A stretch of DNA of 64,000 nt from Paludibacteraceae bacterium (GCA_017479885.1 JAFVBR010000039.1:124001-188000); one strand, 5' to 3'; shown: positions 1 through 7,990, counted from the first letter of the stretch. The notes: generated by a model from the sequence alone, not told the origin. Program-made: numbers and translations.

Positions 1-180
1 CTGCCAGTCACTATGCCAAACGGCGCAACGATAGCAGGCTCAACAAGCAGGCTATCTTCAGAAGAGTTTACAGACTTTATGAATAAGGTGCAAGCAGACG
101 CTGCAAGCGAATACGGAATACGGCTACCGACACCCGAAGAAGCGATGTACGCCCAATATCAGGTATATATGGGATACTGA
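1..180 (+). CDS. Partial hypothetical protein (5' end outside window)
   Basis: The frame is open from base 1 to a TGA at 178-180 and gives 59 residues, rich in Ser, Glu and Gln, ending QVYMGY. An internal ATG at 13 is possible, but the frame is open upstream, so the gene probably starts outside the window. No family was recognised. Confidence 0.5.
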   Translation: MPVTMPNGATIAGSTSRLSSEEFTDFMNKVQADAASEYGIRLPTPEEAMYAQYQVYMGY

Positions 181-223
181 ATATCACTAACAAAATCAAT
201 AACAATCAATAAAATTAAACACA

Positions 224-574
224 ATGGATAATTATCAAACTCAAACGCCATCCCCGGCGACGGGTCGAAAGGCAAGTTTATATGCAAGAGGTAGTATTTG
301 TCTGTCTGACATTCCCAAAGAGGTTCTAAAGGCAGCAAATAATGGTAAAATCTATCTCAATTTTGCAGTCATGGAATTGACAGAGCCGAGCAAATACGGC
401 GATACGCATTTCATTTCATGCGCACCGAAAAAAGAAGAGCAGGTTGAGGGTCAGAATTACATCATCGGTAATCTGAAAAAATGGGAACAGAAAGAGCCGT
501 CCCGTCCCTCATACGAACAGATAGAGCAAGCACCGCCTATCTCCCAAGAGCAAGCATCAGACTTACCTTTCTAA
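224..574 (+). CDS. Possible small single-stranded DNA-binding protein (SSB-like tail)
   Basis: This is a 116-residue protein. Residues 15-85 look like a compact beta-rich domain and the rest is a Pro/Gln/Glu-rich linker ending in SDLPF. SSB proteins end in an acidic tip such as DDDIPF that docks replication partners, and this tip is similar. It lies just upstream of the replication genes at 1448-3634, which suits a replication accessory role. No OB-fold motif could be confirmed by eye, so the function is inferred from the tail and the context. Confidence 0.5.
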   Translation: MDNYQTQTPSPATGRKASLYARGSICLSDIPKEVLKAANNGKIYLNFAVMELTEPSKYGDTHFISCAPKKEEQVEGQNYIIGNLKKWEQKEPSRPSYEQIEQAPPISQEQASDLPF

Positions 575-577
575 CTT

Positions 578-796
578 ATGAAGAAAACGACAAATAAGTC
601 TGTGGCTGCAAGAAAAGAACGCGAGCCGTGGTTAAACGCAATATGTGATGACTGCCAACATGGGACATGGAATGATGTCTTTTGGAATAGAGACCCTCAA
701 GGTAAACCACTAACATTGCGATGTCCCTATTACGAAAATGGCAAGTATGGTATATTGCGTGGGACAAAGGCTTGCTCCAAATACGCAGAACGATAA
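578..796 (+). CDS. Small Cys-rich putative zinc-binding protein
   Basis: This 72-residue basic protein starts three bases after the preceding stop. It has a C-x2-C pair near residue 23 (CDDC), then RCPYY and ACSKY, which gives four cysteines. The same C-x2-C...C...C-x-x-aromatic layout recurs at 21294, 30002, 58430 and 59171. Structural zinc binding is likely. The function is unknown. Confidence 0.55.
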   Translation: MKKTTNKSVAARKEREPWLNAICDDCQHGTWNDVFWNRDPQGKPLTLRCPYYENGKYGILRGTKACSKYAER

Positions 797-849
797 GAAC
801 CATGATGAGGCGGTGGTGAAAGAACTTTTTTCATTTGAGGTTAATGTTA

Positions 850-1088
850 AATCAGAGGGTGAGCCTCACACCCTGTAAGCGGTGAAAAGTGCAGATAAAA
901 TTGGTCTGTAAAATATGACATTTATTTTCCTCAATCCATTCTTTGCCAAATGTCATATTCAGCCGTACCAAGCGGGGAGAGTTACCCTGTCACCGCGCAA
1001 AGAAAAAACACCTTGCCCCGGCAGGTGTCATACACTAATAGTTCATATTCAAAAAGGCATGTCCCCGTTGCGAAACGCGGACATAGCA
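850..1088 (+). ncRNA. Structured non-coding stretch upstream of tRNA-Ser
   Basis: No convincing gene lies in this stretch; short ORFs here overlap the tRNA. It contains several strong inverted repeats. They are a 6-bp hairpin at 856-861/869-874, a 7-bp long-range pairing of 879-885 with 990-996, and a perfect 12-bp repeat at 912-923/948-959. There is also a GC-rich hairpin at 1008-1028 and a hairpin at 1059-1084 closed by a GCGA (GNRA) tetraloop. Such dense pairing suggests a folded RNA or a processed tRNA leader. The class is unknown and expression is not shown. Confidence 0.4.
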
Positions 1089-1089
1089 A

Positions 1090-1174
1090 GGAGGGTTGGC
1101 AGAGTGGTTTAATGCACCTCACCGCTAACGAGGCATACAGAAAAGTATCGGGGGTTCAAATCCCTCACCCTCCG
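1090..1174 (+). tRNA. tRNA-Ser (anticodon GCT)
   Basis: The acceptor stem is GGAGGGT (1090-1096) paired with ACCCTCC (1167-1173). The D-arm has the usual TGGCAGAGTGG form. The anticodon loop is CCGCTAA, with GCT centred. There is a long class II variable arm (ATAC...GTAT) and a T-arm with TTCAAAT. Residue 33 would be C rather than the usual U, and the last anticodon-stem pair is A-C, so the decoding arm is slightly degenerate. CCA is not encoded. Confidence 0.88.
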
Positions 1175-1196
1175 CAACAAAAGGCTTGTAAAAATA

Positions 1197-1427
1197 ATGA
1201 GTAAACGAAGAAAGAAAATAGTAGTCAGCATCGCGGAGCGACCGTTCCTCATCGGCAATGATGAGTTGATGGGCTGGTTAGGCGTTGATTCGGAAGAAAC
1301 ACTTAAAAAGAATTATCTGCTACGTGGACTACATCCCGTTCAGAGAGGGCGCAAACTCTACTATTATAAAGACCGCATAGACCGCTTTTTGATTGAAAAT
1401 GATGAATTTATAGAAGCAAATAAATAA
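1197..1427 (+). CDS. Small helix-turn-helix DNA-binding protein (excisionase/MerR-like)
   Basis: This 76-residue basic protein contains a winged-helix pattern: a conserved Gly-Trp-Leu-Gly turn (GWLGVDSEET), then RGRKLYYYKDRIDRFL, which resembles the wing and final helix of excisionase-type HTH proteins. It lies immediately before the replication gene and may regulate it or act as an accessory factor. Confidence 0.6.
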   Translation: MSKRRKKIVVSIAERPFLIGNDELMGWLGVDSEETLKKNYLLRGLHPVQRGRKLYYYKDRIDRFLIENDEFIEANK

Positions 1428-1447
1428 CATATAATAAACCCTCATAT

Positions 1448-2515
1448 ATGGCAAAGGAAGGACTTTCATATTACACTTCGGATACAGACAGATTCAGCGA
1501 TGTACGAATAAGACGGTTAAAACGCGCCAAAGGTGCAATCGGTTATGTCTGTTATGAGTTTACACTGAACGAGATATATCGTGATAAGGGCTACTACGTG
1601 CCGAAAACGGAAGATTTAGTGCTTGATATTGCAGAGTATTGGCAGATTGAAGAAAACGATGTGCGAGAAATACTCGACCTCTGTGTTGAAATAGGACTAT
1701 TCAGCAAAGAAATGTGCGAGAATAAGGGGATTCTAACCTCTGTATCCATTCAGGAGAGGTACATGAAAGCAATGAAAAGCCTAAAACGTGACCGTTTCAG
1801 CAATATCGAGATAGATGAACAATACAATTTACTCTCCGACAATGTACGGACAAAAACTCAAAATGTACAGACGTTGTACAGACGTTGTACGGACGAAATT
1901 GAAAAAAGTACGGACGATGTACGGACGGATGCGGTACGAAATGAAGATTTGACCGTACAAGATACGGACGAAACGCAGATTTGTACGGACGAAATTCGAC
2001 TAAAGGATAGGATAGGATATAAAAAGAAAAAGGAAAAAGAAAGAATAAAAGAAAAAGACGCGGCTATCGCCGCTACGTCCATCCAAGAAGAAACATCTTT
2101 GGGAGTCGAGGACGTTATAGATGCTACTCCACAAACGATAAAGCCAACTATGACCCCTGCCGAAAAAAAAATACAACAGCAGATGGCTATGAAAAAACGC
2201 GAACAAGAATTTTACAATAGTCTTATTCCCTATGTCGCTCAATACGGCAAAGAGATGGTCAGGGCGTTTTTCAGTTATTGGAGCGAGCCTAACAAAAGCG
2301 GCACAAAAATGCGCTTTGAATTACAAGTAACATTTGAACTGTCACGCCGACTGGCAACGTGGGCGAGACGAAACGAAATAAACCCTCAAAACAATGGAAC
2401 GGCAAGAATTACACCACAACGCAACAGTAAGTTTACAGACCCGCAACGCGCAGCCGCAGCAATCGCAGCAGGGCTTAACTCTGCAAACACAGAACTTGGC
2501 AATAATACAATCTGA
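1448..2515 (+). CDS. DUF4373 replication initiator-like protein
   Basis: This 355-residue protein has an N-terminal DUF4373 (Lin1244/Lin1753-like) domain at about residues 1-120, recognisable from YYTSDTDRFSDVRIRRLKR and the following FTLNEIY. The family is related to DnaD-like phage replication proteins. Residues 130-180 are a Thr/Asp-rich linker encoded by an array of GTACGGAC-type DNA repeats, followed by a lysine-rich stretch (KKKKEKERIKEKD). A folded C-terminal region at about 240-330 follows. An initiator with DNA repeats inside its own gene resembles lambda O. The next gene overlaps its 3' end by 122 bases in another frame. Confidence 0.8.
   Translation: MAKEGLSYYTSDTDRFSDVRIRRLKRAKGAIGYVCYEFTLNEIYRDKGYYVPKTEDLVLDIAEYWQIEENDVREILDLCVEIGLFSKEMCENKGILTSVSIQERYMKAMKSLKRDRFSNIEIDEQYNLLSDNVRTKTQNVQTLYRRCTDEIEKSTDDVRTDAVRNEDLTVQDTDETQICTDEIRLKDRIGYKKKKEKERIKEKDAAIAATSIQEETSLGVEDVIDATPQTIKPTMTPAEKKIQQQMAMKKREQEFYNSLIPYVAQYGKEMVRAFFSYWSEPNKSGTKMRFELQVTFELSRRLATWARRNEINPQNNGTARITPQRNSKFTDPQRAAAAIAAGLNSANTELGNNTI
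1843..2062 (+). other. Putative replication origin: phased iterons plus A-rich tract
   Basis: Copies of [TA]GTACGGAC or TGTACAGAC start at 1843, 1864, 1875, 1886, 1907, 1918 and 1982, and an ATACGGAC copy starts at about 1962. The steps are 21, 11, 11, 21, 11, about 43 and 21, close to whole multiples of the 10.5-bp helical turn. A purine- and A-rich stretch (about 2003-2058) follows directly and could be the unwinding element. The array lies inside the initiator-like gene, as in lambda ori. Function is inferred from this architecture. Confidence 0.65.
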
Positions 2516-3245
2516 ACCTTTTGAACGTTCAGAATTAACACCTGCCATTCCGTCTGTATTTGGCAATCTGCCCGTGGCAAAAGATGAAGATATTGCGCAG
2601 GCAATGATGACACTCGCGATTTGTTTTCCTCAAATGCCGGAGTTGTTTTGGGGACTCGCGACCAAACAGGCACGCAAACTCTGTCTGTCGAAAGAAAGAT
2701 TAGACTACATCGTGGAGTATCTGACAATGACGCATAAGTACCCGACCTTGACAATGGCTGACATATTCGGGGTAGATAAGTCAATACATATCATTACCTA
2801 TGAGGAATACAATGCTTTGAAAGTACCGCATAAGCCGCTTGCACAGATTAAGTTTGATAACAAATACTACACCGTTTATCTTGAAGATGCACAACGCTGC
2901 GGTTACGAGTACAAGGCTATTGAAAGTATGGTAGAACGTGAAGAACGAGAGCAAAAAGAACGAGAGGAACGCTGGCAACGTGAATATGAAGAGTTAGTGG
3001 CTAAAGGAGAGATAGCCCCAAACAACCCTCGCAGAAACTTGGAGAGGTTAGTAGGTGAAGTCTCTGAAAGAATGGACTATCGCAAGAGCGAGCAAAAGAA
3101 GCAGGTAAAGGAGAAAGCGGCGCAAAAAGTAAGACTGAAAATAATAGAGCAGACTATCGGCTTGTATAAGACAGACCCCGAACACGCAAGTGAACGTATC
3201 GAGAAAATGATAAACGATGAACTCAAAAAACAGAACCTATTATGA
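2394..3245 (+). CDS. Hypothetical protein, probable replication partner
   Basis: This start gives 283 residues. The first 45 or so residues are Gln-rich and are coded in a different frame over the end of the DUF4373 gene, so the true start may be later. A helical core at about 60-140 is followed by a charged Glu/Arg coiled coil at about 175-250. Its place after the initiator, overlapping it, resembles the position of helicase-loader genes in phage replication modules. I see no Walker motif, so the role stays open. Confidence 0.65.
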   Translation: MERQELHHNATVSLQTRNAQPQQSQQGLTLQTQNLAIIQSEPFERSELTPAIPSVFGNLPVAKDEDIAQAMMTLAICFPQMPELFWGLATKQARKLCLSKERLDYIVEYLTMTHKYPTLTMADIFGVDKSIHIITYEEYNALKVPHKPLAQIKFDNKYYTVYLEDAQRCGYEYKAIESMVEREEREQKEREERWQREYEELVAKGEIAPNNPRRNLERLVGEVSERMDYRKSEQKKQVKEKAAQKVRLKIIEQTIGLYKTDPEHASERIEKMINDELKKQNLL

Positions 3246-3634
3246 TAAACACATTTGAAAAAGAAACCAAGCCGCTCACCGACTGGGAAAGGATGCACCT
3301 GCTCCCTGCAATGGTGAAAGAGTTGAGCCAACATGTTTCACGCAGGAGTGCTATCAAGTCCGACTATATAGCCGAGCGTATGTTGCTTGCCACGGGTCAA
3401 AAGCCCAATGGAGCGAGGATACGTAAGATAGTGAACCATATACGCATTACTGGTATGATACCGTGCCTTGTAGCGACCTCCGAGGGGTATTATGTGGCAG
3501 CCAATGCAGAAGAAATAGCGGACTGTGTTATTTCACTTCAGCAAAGAGCCAAACAGATAGACCAAGTAGCGCAAGCACTGCACAATCAAATGCTCACACG
3601 TTTCCCGATGAGTGGACAAATGAGATTATTCTAA
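3242..3634 (+). CDS. Hypothetical protein of the replication operon
   Basis: This 130-residue protein overlaps the preceding stop as ATGA, so translation is coupled. The middle (AIKSDYIAERMLLATGQKPNGARIRKIVNHIR) looks like a winged-helix segment of the type that decides cleavage or binding in small phage proteins. No family was identified with confidence. Confidence 0.65.
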   Translation: MINTFEKETKPLTDWERMHLLPAMVKELSQHVSRRSAIKSDYIAERMLLATGQKPNGARIRKIVNHIRITGMIPCLVATSEGYYVAANAEEIADCVISLQQRAKQIDQVAQALHNQMLTRFPMSGQMRLF

Positions 3635-3651
3635 CAAAACACATAACGACT

Positions 3652-3858
3652 ATGATGACGAAAGCAAACAGACAGAAGATTTACGAGTGGATACGCTCTA
3701 ACAAAGGGAAGAGCGGCGCGTTTATGGAAACGAAATGGGTTTCCACAACAGACTATAACAATATACGTCAGCGCATCAACATAACATATAACTATGCCAC
3801 CTACGAGACTATTGAGCGCAAGGGGGATAAGGTGCGTATGCGTATTCTTATCAAATGA
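3652..3858 (+). CDS. Small hypothetical protein
   Basis: The ATG at 3652 gives 68 residues starting MMTKANRQKIYEWIRSNKGK. A longer upstream reading is possible but would overlap the preceding gene in another frame and looks non-coding. The protein is basic with an N-terminal helix and a C-terminal beta-rich part. It overlaps the next start as ATGA. Confidence 0.55.
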   Translation: MMTKANRQKIYEWIRSNKGKSGAFMETKWVSTTDYNNIRQRINITYNYATYETIERKGDKVRMRILIK

Positions 3859-4532
3859 GACAGACAATGGAGACCGAGAAAACAAATACTGCCAACGCAC
3901 TCACGGTAATACGCGACAAATTCCTACGCAAGATAGGTCTGTATGTGAAGAATGTGAATGGTGATATTGATGAGCAGAAAATAAATGGGAGAGTCCTTAC
4001 TCCGTTGTGCGCTATTGATATGGCATACGAGGCGTTTCAAGAGATTGACAAGTCATATTTCAGGCAAGACACAAAGATGTGGTATAACGGAATAAACAAA
4101 AAGTTTCACACCATATTCAGTGCTAAAAACGGTATTCTTTATAAAGGACTGACAGCAAAAGAAATCTACCTGCTCATTGACTATATGGAGAAAATAGCCA
4201 CAGAGGTGAGACATGACACGGAAATACTAAAATGGCAGATTATGGGACATCTCATGGACTTTCCTATCAAAGAAAGAGAGATTGTCTGCAAACTTATCTA
4301 CGTAATGACGATATGTTGTTATTCATACGATATGATAGAACGCGACTTGCATAAAAAGTTCATGGAGATAGAGTTTATTTCACGCACGGCAAGCCGTATC
4401 GTTGATGCTATATTGAAACGGTTATTTGGCAGAAATGCACCCGACCTTGTGTTTACAGATGAGGTTTTTGTGCAAACACTCACTATTCTTTTCAATAAAT
4501 TAAGTCGCATAACCACGGAGGGAATGGCATGA
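3855..4532 (+). CDS. Hypothetical protein
   Basis: This 225-residue, largely helical protein is coupled by ATGA overlaps to the genes on both sides. It contains a conserved-looking stretch around LTAKEIYLLIDYMEKIATEV and a hydrophobic segment near residue 150. I did not recognise the family. Confidence 0.65.
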   Translation: MRQTMETEKTNTANALTVIRDKFLRKIGLYVKNVNGDIDEQKINGRVLTPLCAIDMAYEAFQEIDKSYFRQDTKMWYNGINKKFHTIFSAKNGILYKGLTAKEIYLLIDYMEKIATEVRHDTEILKWQIMGHLMDFPIKEREIVCKLIYVMTICCYSYDMIERDLHKKFMEIEFISRTASRIVDAILKRLFGRNAPDLVFTDEVFVQTLTILFNKLSRITTEGMA

Positions 4533-5353
4533 TACTCGATAAAATATACAATGAAGATTGTCTTGTCGGCATGAAGAGCATATCTGACGAGAGCGTTGAT
4601 TGCGTAGTGTCTGACGTGCCATATCTGCTTGTCGGTGGCGGTTGCTCCGAGGGCGAGTATCGCACGGCAAAGGGGCATAAACAGCCGAGCGGTATAATGA
4701 ACCGTCAGCGTTCCTATACAAAGATAGCGGGTAATGAGCATGGGCATACACTCGCAGATGGAACAAAGCATGTCAATCTTGGAGGTTGCATGAATGATGC
4801 AGTTGAAGATGTCCGGGCGGGAAAGATGTTTGCACACAACGATATAAAATTTTCCGACTGGTTGCCTGATGTCTATAGGGTCTTGAAACCTAATACTCAC
4901 TGTTATCTGATGATAAACAGCCGCAACCTCAAAGACCTGCAAACAGAAGCGGAGAAAGTGGGATTTAAGTTTCAAAATCTGCTCGTTTGGGACAAAGGTA
5001 ACGGAACACCTAACAAATTCTATATGCAATGCTTGGAGTTTATTCTGCTGCTCCGAAAGGGCGGCGAGAGGTGGATAAATGATATGGGCAGCAAAAATAT
5101 CTTACGCACTCCTAATATCATCGGCGACAAACTTCACCCAACACAAAAACCGATTAGCCTGATGAGACACATGATAGAGAACTCCACAAATAGGGGGGAT
5201 ATAGTGCTTGATCCCTTTATGGGTAGTGGTTCGACAGCCATAGCCTGCGTACAATCGGAACGTCATTATATCGGCTATGAGATAGACCCTCAATACTATG
5301 AGGTTGCGCAAAACAGATTAAAGAACGAAACAAGACAATTATTGTTATTCTAA
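4529..5353 (+). CDS. Beta-class DNA methyltransferase (N6-adenine or N4-cytosine)
   Basis: This 274-residue protein has motif IV near residues 28-34 (SDVPYLL) and motif I near residues 227-239 (DPFMGSG), in the IV-then-I order of beta-class amino-methyltransferases. Motif IV has Val where the first Pro of the usual DPPY would be. The end (GYEIDPQYYEVAQNRL) is typical of the family. No restriction enzyme gene is adjacent, so it is an orphan enzyme that could protect phage DNA or mark the nearby origin. The start overlaps the preceding stop. Confidence 0.88.
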   Translation: MILDKIYNEDCLVGMKSISDESVDCVVSDVPYLLVGGGCSEGEYRTAKGHKQPSGIMNRQRSYTKIAGNEHGHTLADGTKHVNLGGCMNDAVEDVRAGKMFAHNDIKFSDWLPDVYRVLKPNTHCYLMINSRNLKDLQTEAEKVGFKFQNLLVWDKGNGTPNKFYMQCLEFILLLRKGGERWINDMGSKNILRTPNIIGDKLHPTQKPISLMRHMIENSTNRGDIVLDPFMGSGSTAIACVQSERHYIGYEIDPQYYEVAQNRLKNETRQLLLF

Positions 5354-5366
5354 AATTCATACAACT

Positions 5367-5651
5367 ATGGTACAACAAATTACATTACACGAAGATGCTT
5401 TCAACAGCATAAAAGAACAGTTTAACAAAGGAGAGACGGCTACTATCGCTACTCGCAGTCTGCAAGGTTTTCACCTCGGAGATACCATTCGTATTTTCGA
5501 GATAAAAAACGGCTATGACATTTCCAATGTAAAGCACCGAGCAGCAGAGAAAAACCCATACACAGGCAGGGAGATGCGCTGTTTCGTAAAGGCTTGCTAT
5601 GTGCCTGATGAGGGCAAGGGCTACGGTATAGTTCTCAAAAAGGAGGAATGA
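5367..5651 (+). CDS. Small protein, possibly PUA/ASCH-like
   Basis: This is a 94-residue protein. The pattern with HLGDTIRIFEI in the middle and YGIVLKKEE at the end resembles the beta-barrel core of DUF3850/ASCH-type RNA-binding domains. The match is weak and made by eye. It sits between the methylase and a small unknown gene in one operon. Confidence 0.5.
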   Translation: MVQQITLHEDAFNSIKEQFNKGETATIATRSLQGFHLGDTIRIFEIKNGYDISNVKHRAAEKNPYTGREMRCFVKACYVPDEGKGYGIVLKKEE

Positions 5652-5655
5652 TGCT

Positions 5656-5877
5656 ATGGTAATTGTCGTCTTTGAAGATACATATCACAATCGTGTGCTG
5701 CGCAAGTTCTACCATCTGCGGCAGTTGGATATCAAAAATGGAACAAAGATATTCATAGACAGTAAAAACGAAGAAGACTGTGGGTGGTGGGAAGTGCAGG
5801 AGCAACGTATCGGAATAGGTCGGGGGCTGTTTAACAGAGTTGCACAATTCTTCACCTTATCGCCGATTTACCTATAA
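5656..5877 (+). CDS. Small hypothetical protein
   Basis: This 73-residue protein is preceded by AAAGGAGGA, a good Shine-Dalgarno sequence, which is unusual for Bacteroidetes. It is a beta-rich, basic protein. The family was not recognised. Confidence 0.5.
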   Translation: MVIVVFEDTYHNRVLRKFYHLRQLDIKNGTKIFIDSKNEEDCGWWEVQEQRIGIGRGLFNRVAQFFTLSPIYL

Positions 5878-5947
5878 ACGATGCGCTGCTGACGGAGTGA
5901 TGTGCCTATAACAAACAACTATACACTAATCTTTCAAATAGAGTAAT

Positions 5948-6367
5948 ATGAGTATCAATCTTGAATGGCTGGACGCTTGCAATGAATTGCGGAACACGAT
6001 AGAACAATCGCAGGGGCTTTTATCGCGTATGGAAACACCATATCTGACAGACAAAAGCCTTATTCACGAAGTTCATACACTTTTGCAGTCGTATCTCACG
6101 CAGTATGACAAATCTACCGCCATACGAGCCGAGATGCTGATATTGCTCTATTTGTTTGCTCCCTCGCGGCTCATACAGCAAAAACAAGGGCGGTTTCAGA
6201 TAATGACAGATATAGCCAACGCTATGGGACTGAACAGGAATAACGCCTACATGTACAAAGTTACTCTTATAGATTTCTATCGGTTGTATAAAGATTTTCG
6301 TGCAATAGTGGACGGTGGTATGCAGATTGTCAAAGATAAATACGCAAGACAGGGTGATTTTGTCTAA
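5948..6367 (+). CDS. Hypothetical protein, possible DNA-binding
   Basis: This 139-residue helical protein is the last gene of the first operon. The segment ILLYLFAPSRLIQQKQ followed by ITDIANAMGLNRNNAYMYK-like helices could form an HTH. No family was assigned. Confidence 0.6.
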   Translation: MSINLEWLDACNELRNTIEQSQGLLSRMETPYLTDKSLIHEVHTLLQSYLTQYDKSTAIRAEMLILLYLFAPSRLIQQKQGRFQIMTDIANAMGLNRNNAYMYKVTLIDFYRLYKDFRAIVDGGMQIVKDKYARQGDFV

Positions 6368-6374
6368 TGCGAAT

Positions 6375-6574
6375 ACTTTTTTGAAAAAATTTTCATATTA
6401 TACAATGTTCATTTATAGCGTTTTGTGATTTCACTTAAAAATTTTTTATAAAAAAGCTATCAAAAAATTTGCACGTTTCAAAAATTAGTATTACCTTTGC
6501 AGCGTGAAATTAAAACAACACTTTAATTTCACATAAATAATGTACAATGTTTAATCTATTAAATGCACAATGTT
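6375..6574 (+). promoter_or_regulatory. Repeated early promoter and leader, copy A
   Basis: The -33 box TTTG is at 6468-6471 and the -7 box TACCTTTG is at 6492-6499, 20 bases apart, which is the Bacteroidetes consensus. An 11-bp perfect inverted repeat (6504-6514/6522-6532, loop ACAACAC) lies at the start of the transcript. Upstream is a small palindrome GTGATTTCAC (6425-6434). Almost the same 200 bp recurs before 18235 and 35075, with a shorter relative before 24698. Just before the gene is CACAATGTT. Confidence 0.85.
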
Positions 6575-6940
6575 ATGAAAACTTTGAAACTGACAAAGGC
6601 TATTTATAGTCTCTTTGAAAAGTACCCTCTTTATTCACAAGAGGGCAACAATAATGCAAAGGTGTTATGCAAAATCTTTAACCCTTACGGTAGAGGTTCG
6701 TGGTATATTACCGAGGCTGAAAAACAAGAAAACGGCGACTATCTCTGTTTTGGACTTGTGAGTTTGTTTGAGGTAGAATTGGGATACTTTATGTTATCTG
6801 ACTTGTTGAACATGCGTGTAAAAGTGTTTGGGCTGGGCTTACCTTTAGAGCGTGACCGTGGTTTTAGCGGCAACTTGCGCGATGCATACAAAGATTGCGG
6901 TGCGTTAGGCAAATACAACGAAATGTTCAAAGTGGCATAA
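6575..6940 (+). CDS. DUF2958 family protein
   Basis: This 121-residue protein matches the DUF2958 pattern: KIFNPYGRGSWYITEAE, then CFGLVSLFEVELGYF, and a LERDRGF end. The family is common in mobile elements and phages and has no settled function. I chose the ATG at 6575, not an in-frame ATG 12 bases upstream, because the CACAATGTT before it also occurs before 19017, where no upstream ATG exists. It is the first gene after promoter copy A. Confidence 0.78.
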   Translation: MKTLKLTKAIYSLFEKYPLYSQEGNNNAKVLCKIFNPYGRGSWYITEAEKQENGDYLCFGLVSLFEVELGYFMLSDLLNMRVKVFGLGLPLERDRGFSGNLRDAYKDCGALGKYNEMFKVA

Positions 6941-6958
6941 CAATAAGCAAAAAAAGAT

Positions 6959-7138
6959 ATGAAAGAGTGTTTTGTATTATTTGATGTAGAGCAACATAAG
7001 TTCTATTCAGAGAGCGAGTCGCTATGGTCGGTACGTATAGGCACATTTTACCGCACAAAAGAAGACGCACGAGCGGCAATGCAAAGAAACGGTCTCGACT
7101 CCTCAAAAGTGGGTACGATACATTTGTTTGATTTCTAA
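6959..7138 (+). CDS. Small hypothetical protein
   Basis: This 59-residue protein starts MKECFVLFDVEQHKFYS and ends IHLFDF. It is soluble and beta-alpha in character, with a motif like that of phage proteins that carry a TKEDARAAM helix. It fits between its neighbours with short gaps, which supports it as a real gene. Confidence 0.55.
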   Translation: MKECFVLFDVEQHKFYSESESLWSVRIGTFYRTKEDARAAMQRNGLDSSKVGTIHLFDF

Positions 7139-7147
7139 AACGAAAAT

Positions 7148-7405
7148 ATGTCAGAAATGAAAATCAATCCCAAGCGCGTATATCAAGTTCACGCATACGG
7201 CGAGGGGTTTAGTCTAAAAGGTTCAATGCAGGGCGGTGGGTTCAAAAGCCTTACCGACTGCGTTGTTAAAGTTATAAATGGCACTGCCAAATTGTCAGAT
7301 GTACGGTATGTCGCTATTCTTGACGTAAAGAGTATGCAATCGGCACGCTATAAGGTGATTTTGTGTAAGGACAAAAAAGAGGGGTTTATATTAGTTGCGT
7401 ACTAA
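7148..7405 (+). CDS. Small hypothetical protein
   Basis: This 85-residue protein has a predicted beta-rich pattern and a glycine-rich turn (MQGGGFK). It lies in the operon of promoter copy A. No family was recognised. Confidence 0.55.
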   Translation: MSEMKINPKRVYQVHAYGEGFSLKGSMQGGGFKSLTDCVVKVINGTAKLSDVRYVAILDVKSMQSARYKVILCKDKKEGFILVAY

Positions 7406-7449
7406 ATAAATTTAGATTAGACGAAAAAACAATAAATAACGTCTGTAAA

Positions 7450-7481
7450 TTTCGCCAAATCTCTAATTTTGTGTAAATTTG
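7450..7481 (+). promoter_or_regulatory. Bacteroidetes-type promoter
   Basis: The -7 box TAAATTTG is at 7474-7481, and TTTC (one mismatch from TTTG) is at 7450-7453 with the same 20-base spacer as the repeated promoters. It is followed by GCAGCG, as in those copies, and would drive the ASCH gene at 7525. Confidence 0.6.
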
Positions 7482-7524
7482 CAGCGAAATATAATTATAT
7501 GTTTCACTTAAAGTCAGTTTTATT

Positions 7525-7986
7525 ATGTTAGAAAACAAGACAGCATTAAGCGAGGTGCAGCAAAAGAAAACAGAGATGCTGCAAGAGGGCAAAAAGGTTA
7601 TCACCTTTAGCCTAAAACAAAAGTACTTTGATGCCATATTAGCAGGGCGCAAAGTGCAAGAGTTCCGCGAGATTCGTCCCTCAACCATCAAGCGGCTTGT
7701 TCAGTTAGACAAAGACGGGTATGACATTGAGGATGAGAATGGCAATGCTATTCCTATCAAGTACGATGCAATACACTTTATCACGGGCGCACGCAATGCG
7801 AAACATCGTGACAGCGCACTTGTTGAAATTGAGAGTTCTTTTGTAGAGTACATCGCCGACAAAGAGGGTAACATCATCGAGTGGCAGGCAGATGACGGGG
7901 CTTATTGGCAGGTATCGCAGGTTGTTTACAATCTCGGCCGCATACTTGCAAAAACAATTTACCCGAAAGACAAGGTAACTTATTAG
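7525..7986 (+). CDS. ASCH-domain protein
   Basis: This is a 153-residue protein. The start of the domain reads FSLKQKYFDAILAGRKVQEFREIRP, the typical ASCH entry strand and helix with its K-x-x-E-x-R pattern. ASCH domains have a PUA-like fold and bind RNA or modified nucleosides. Related proteins lie at 17640 and 62456. It has its own promoter just upstream. Confidence 0.75.
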   Translation: MLENKTALSEVQQKKTEMLQEGKKVITFSLKQKYFDAILAGRKVQEFREIRPSTIKRLVQLDKDGYDIEDENGNAIPIKYDAIHFITGARNAKHRDSALVEIESSFVEYIADKEGNIIEWQADDGAYWQVSQVVYNLGRILAKTIYPKDKVTY

Positions 7987-7990
7987 CACA

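Noticed and set aside
950..1204. 84-codon ORF over the tRNA-Ser
   Set aside because: It runs straight through the tRNA and the hairpins, and its sequence is low in family-like features.
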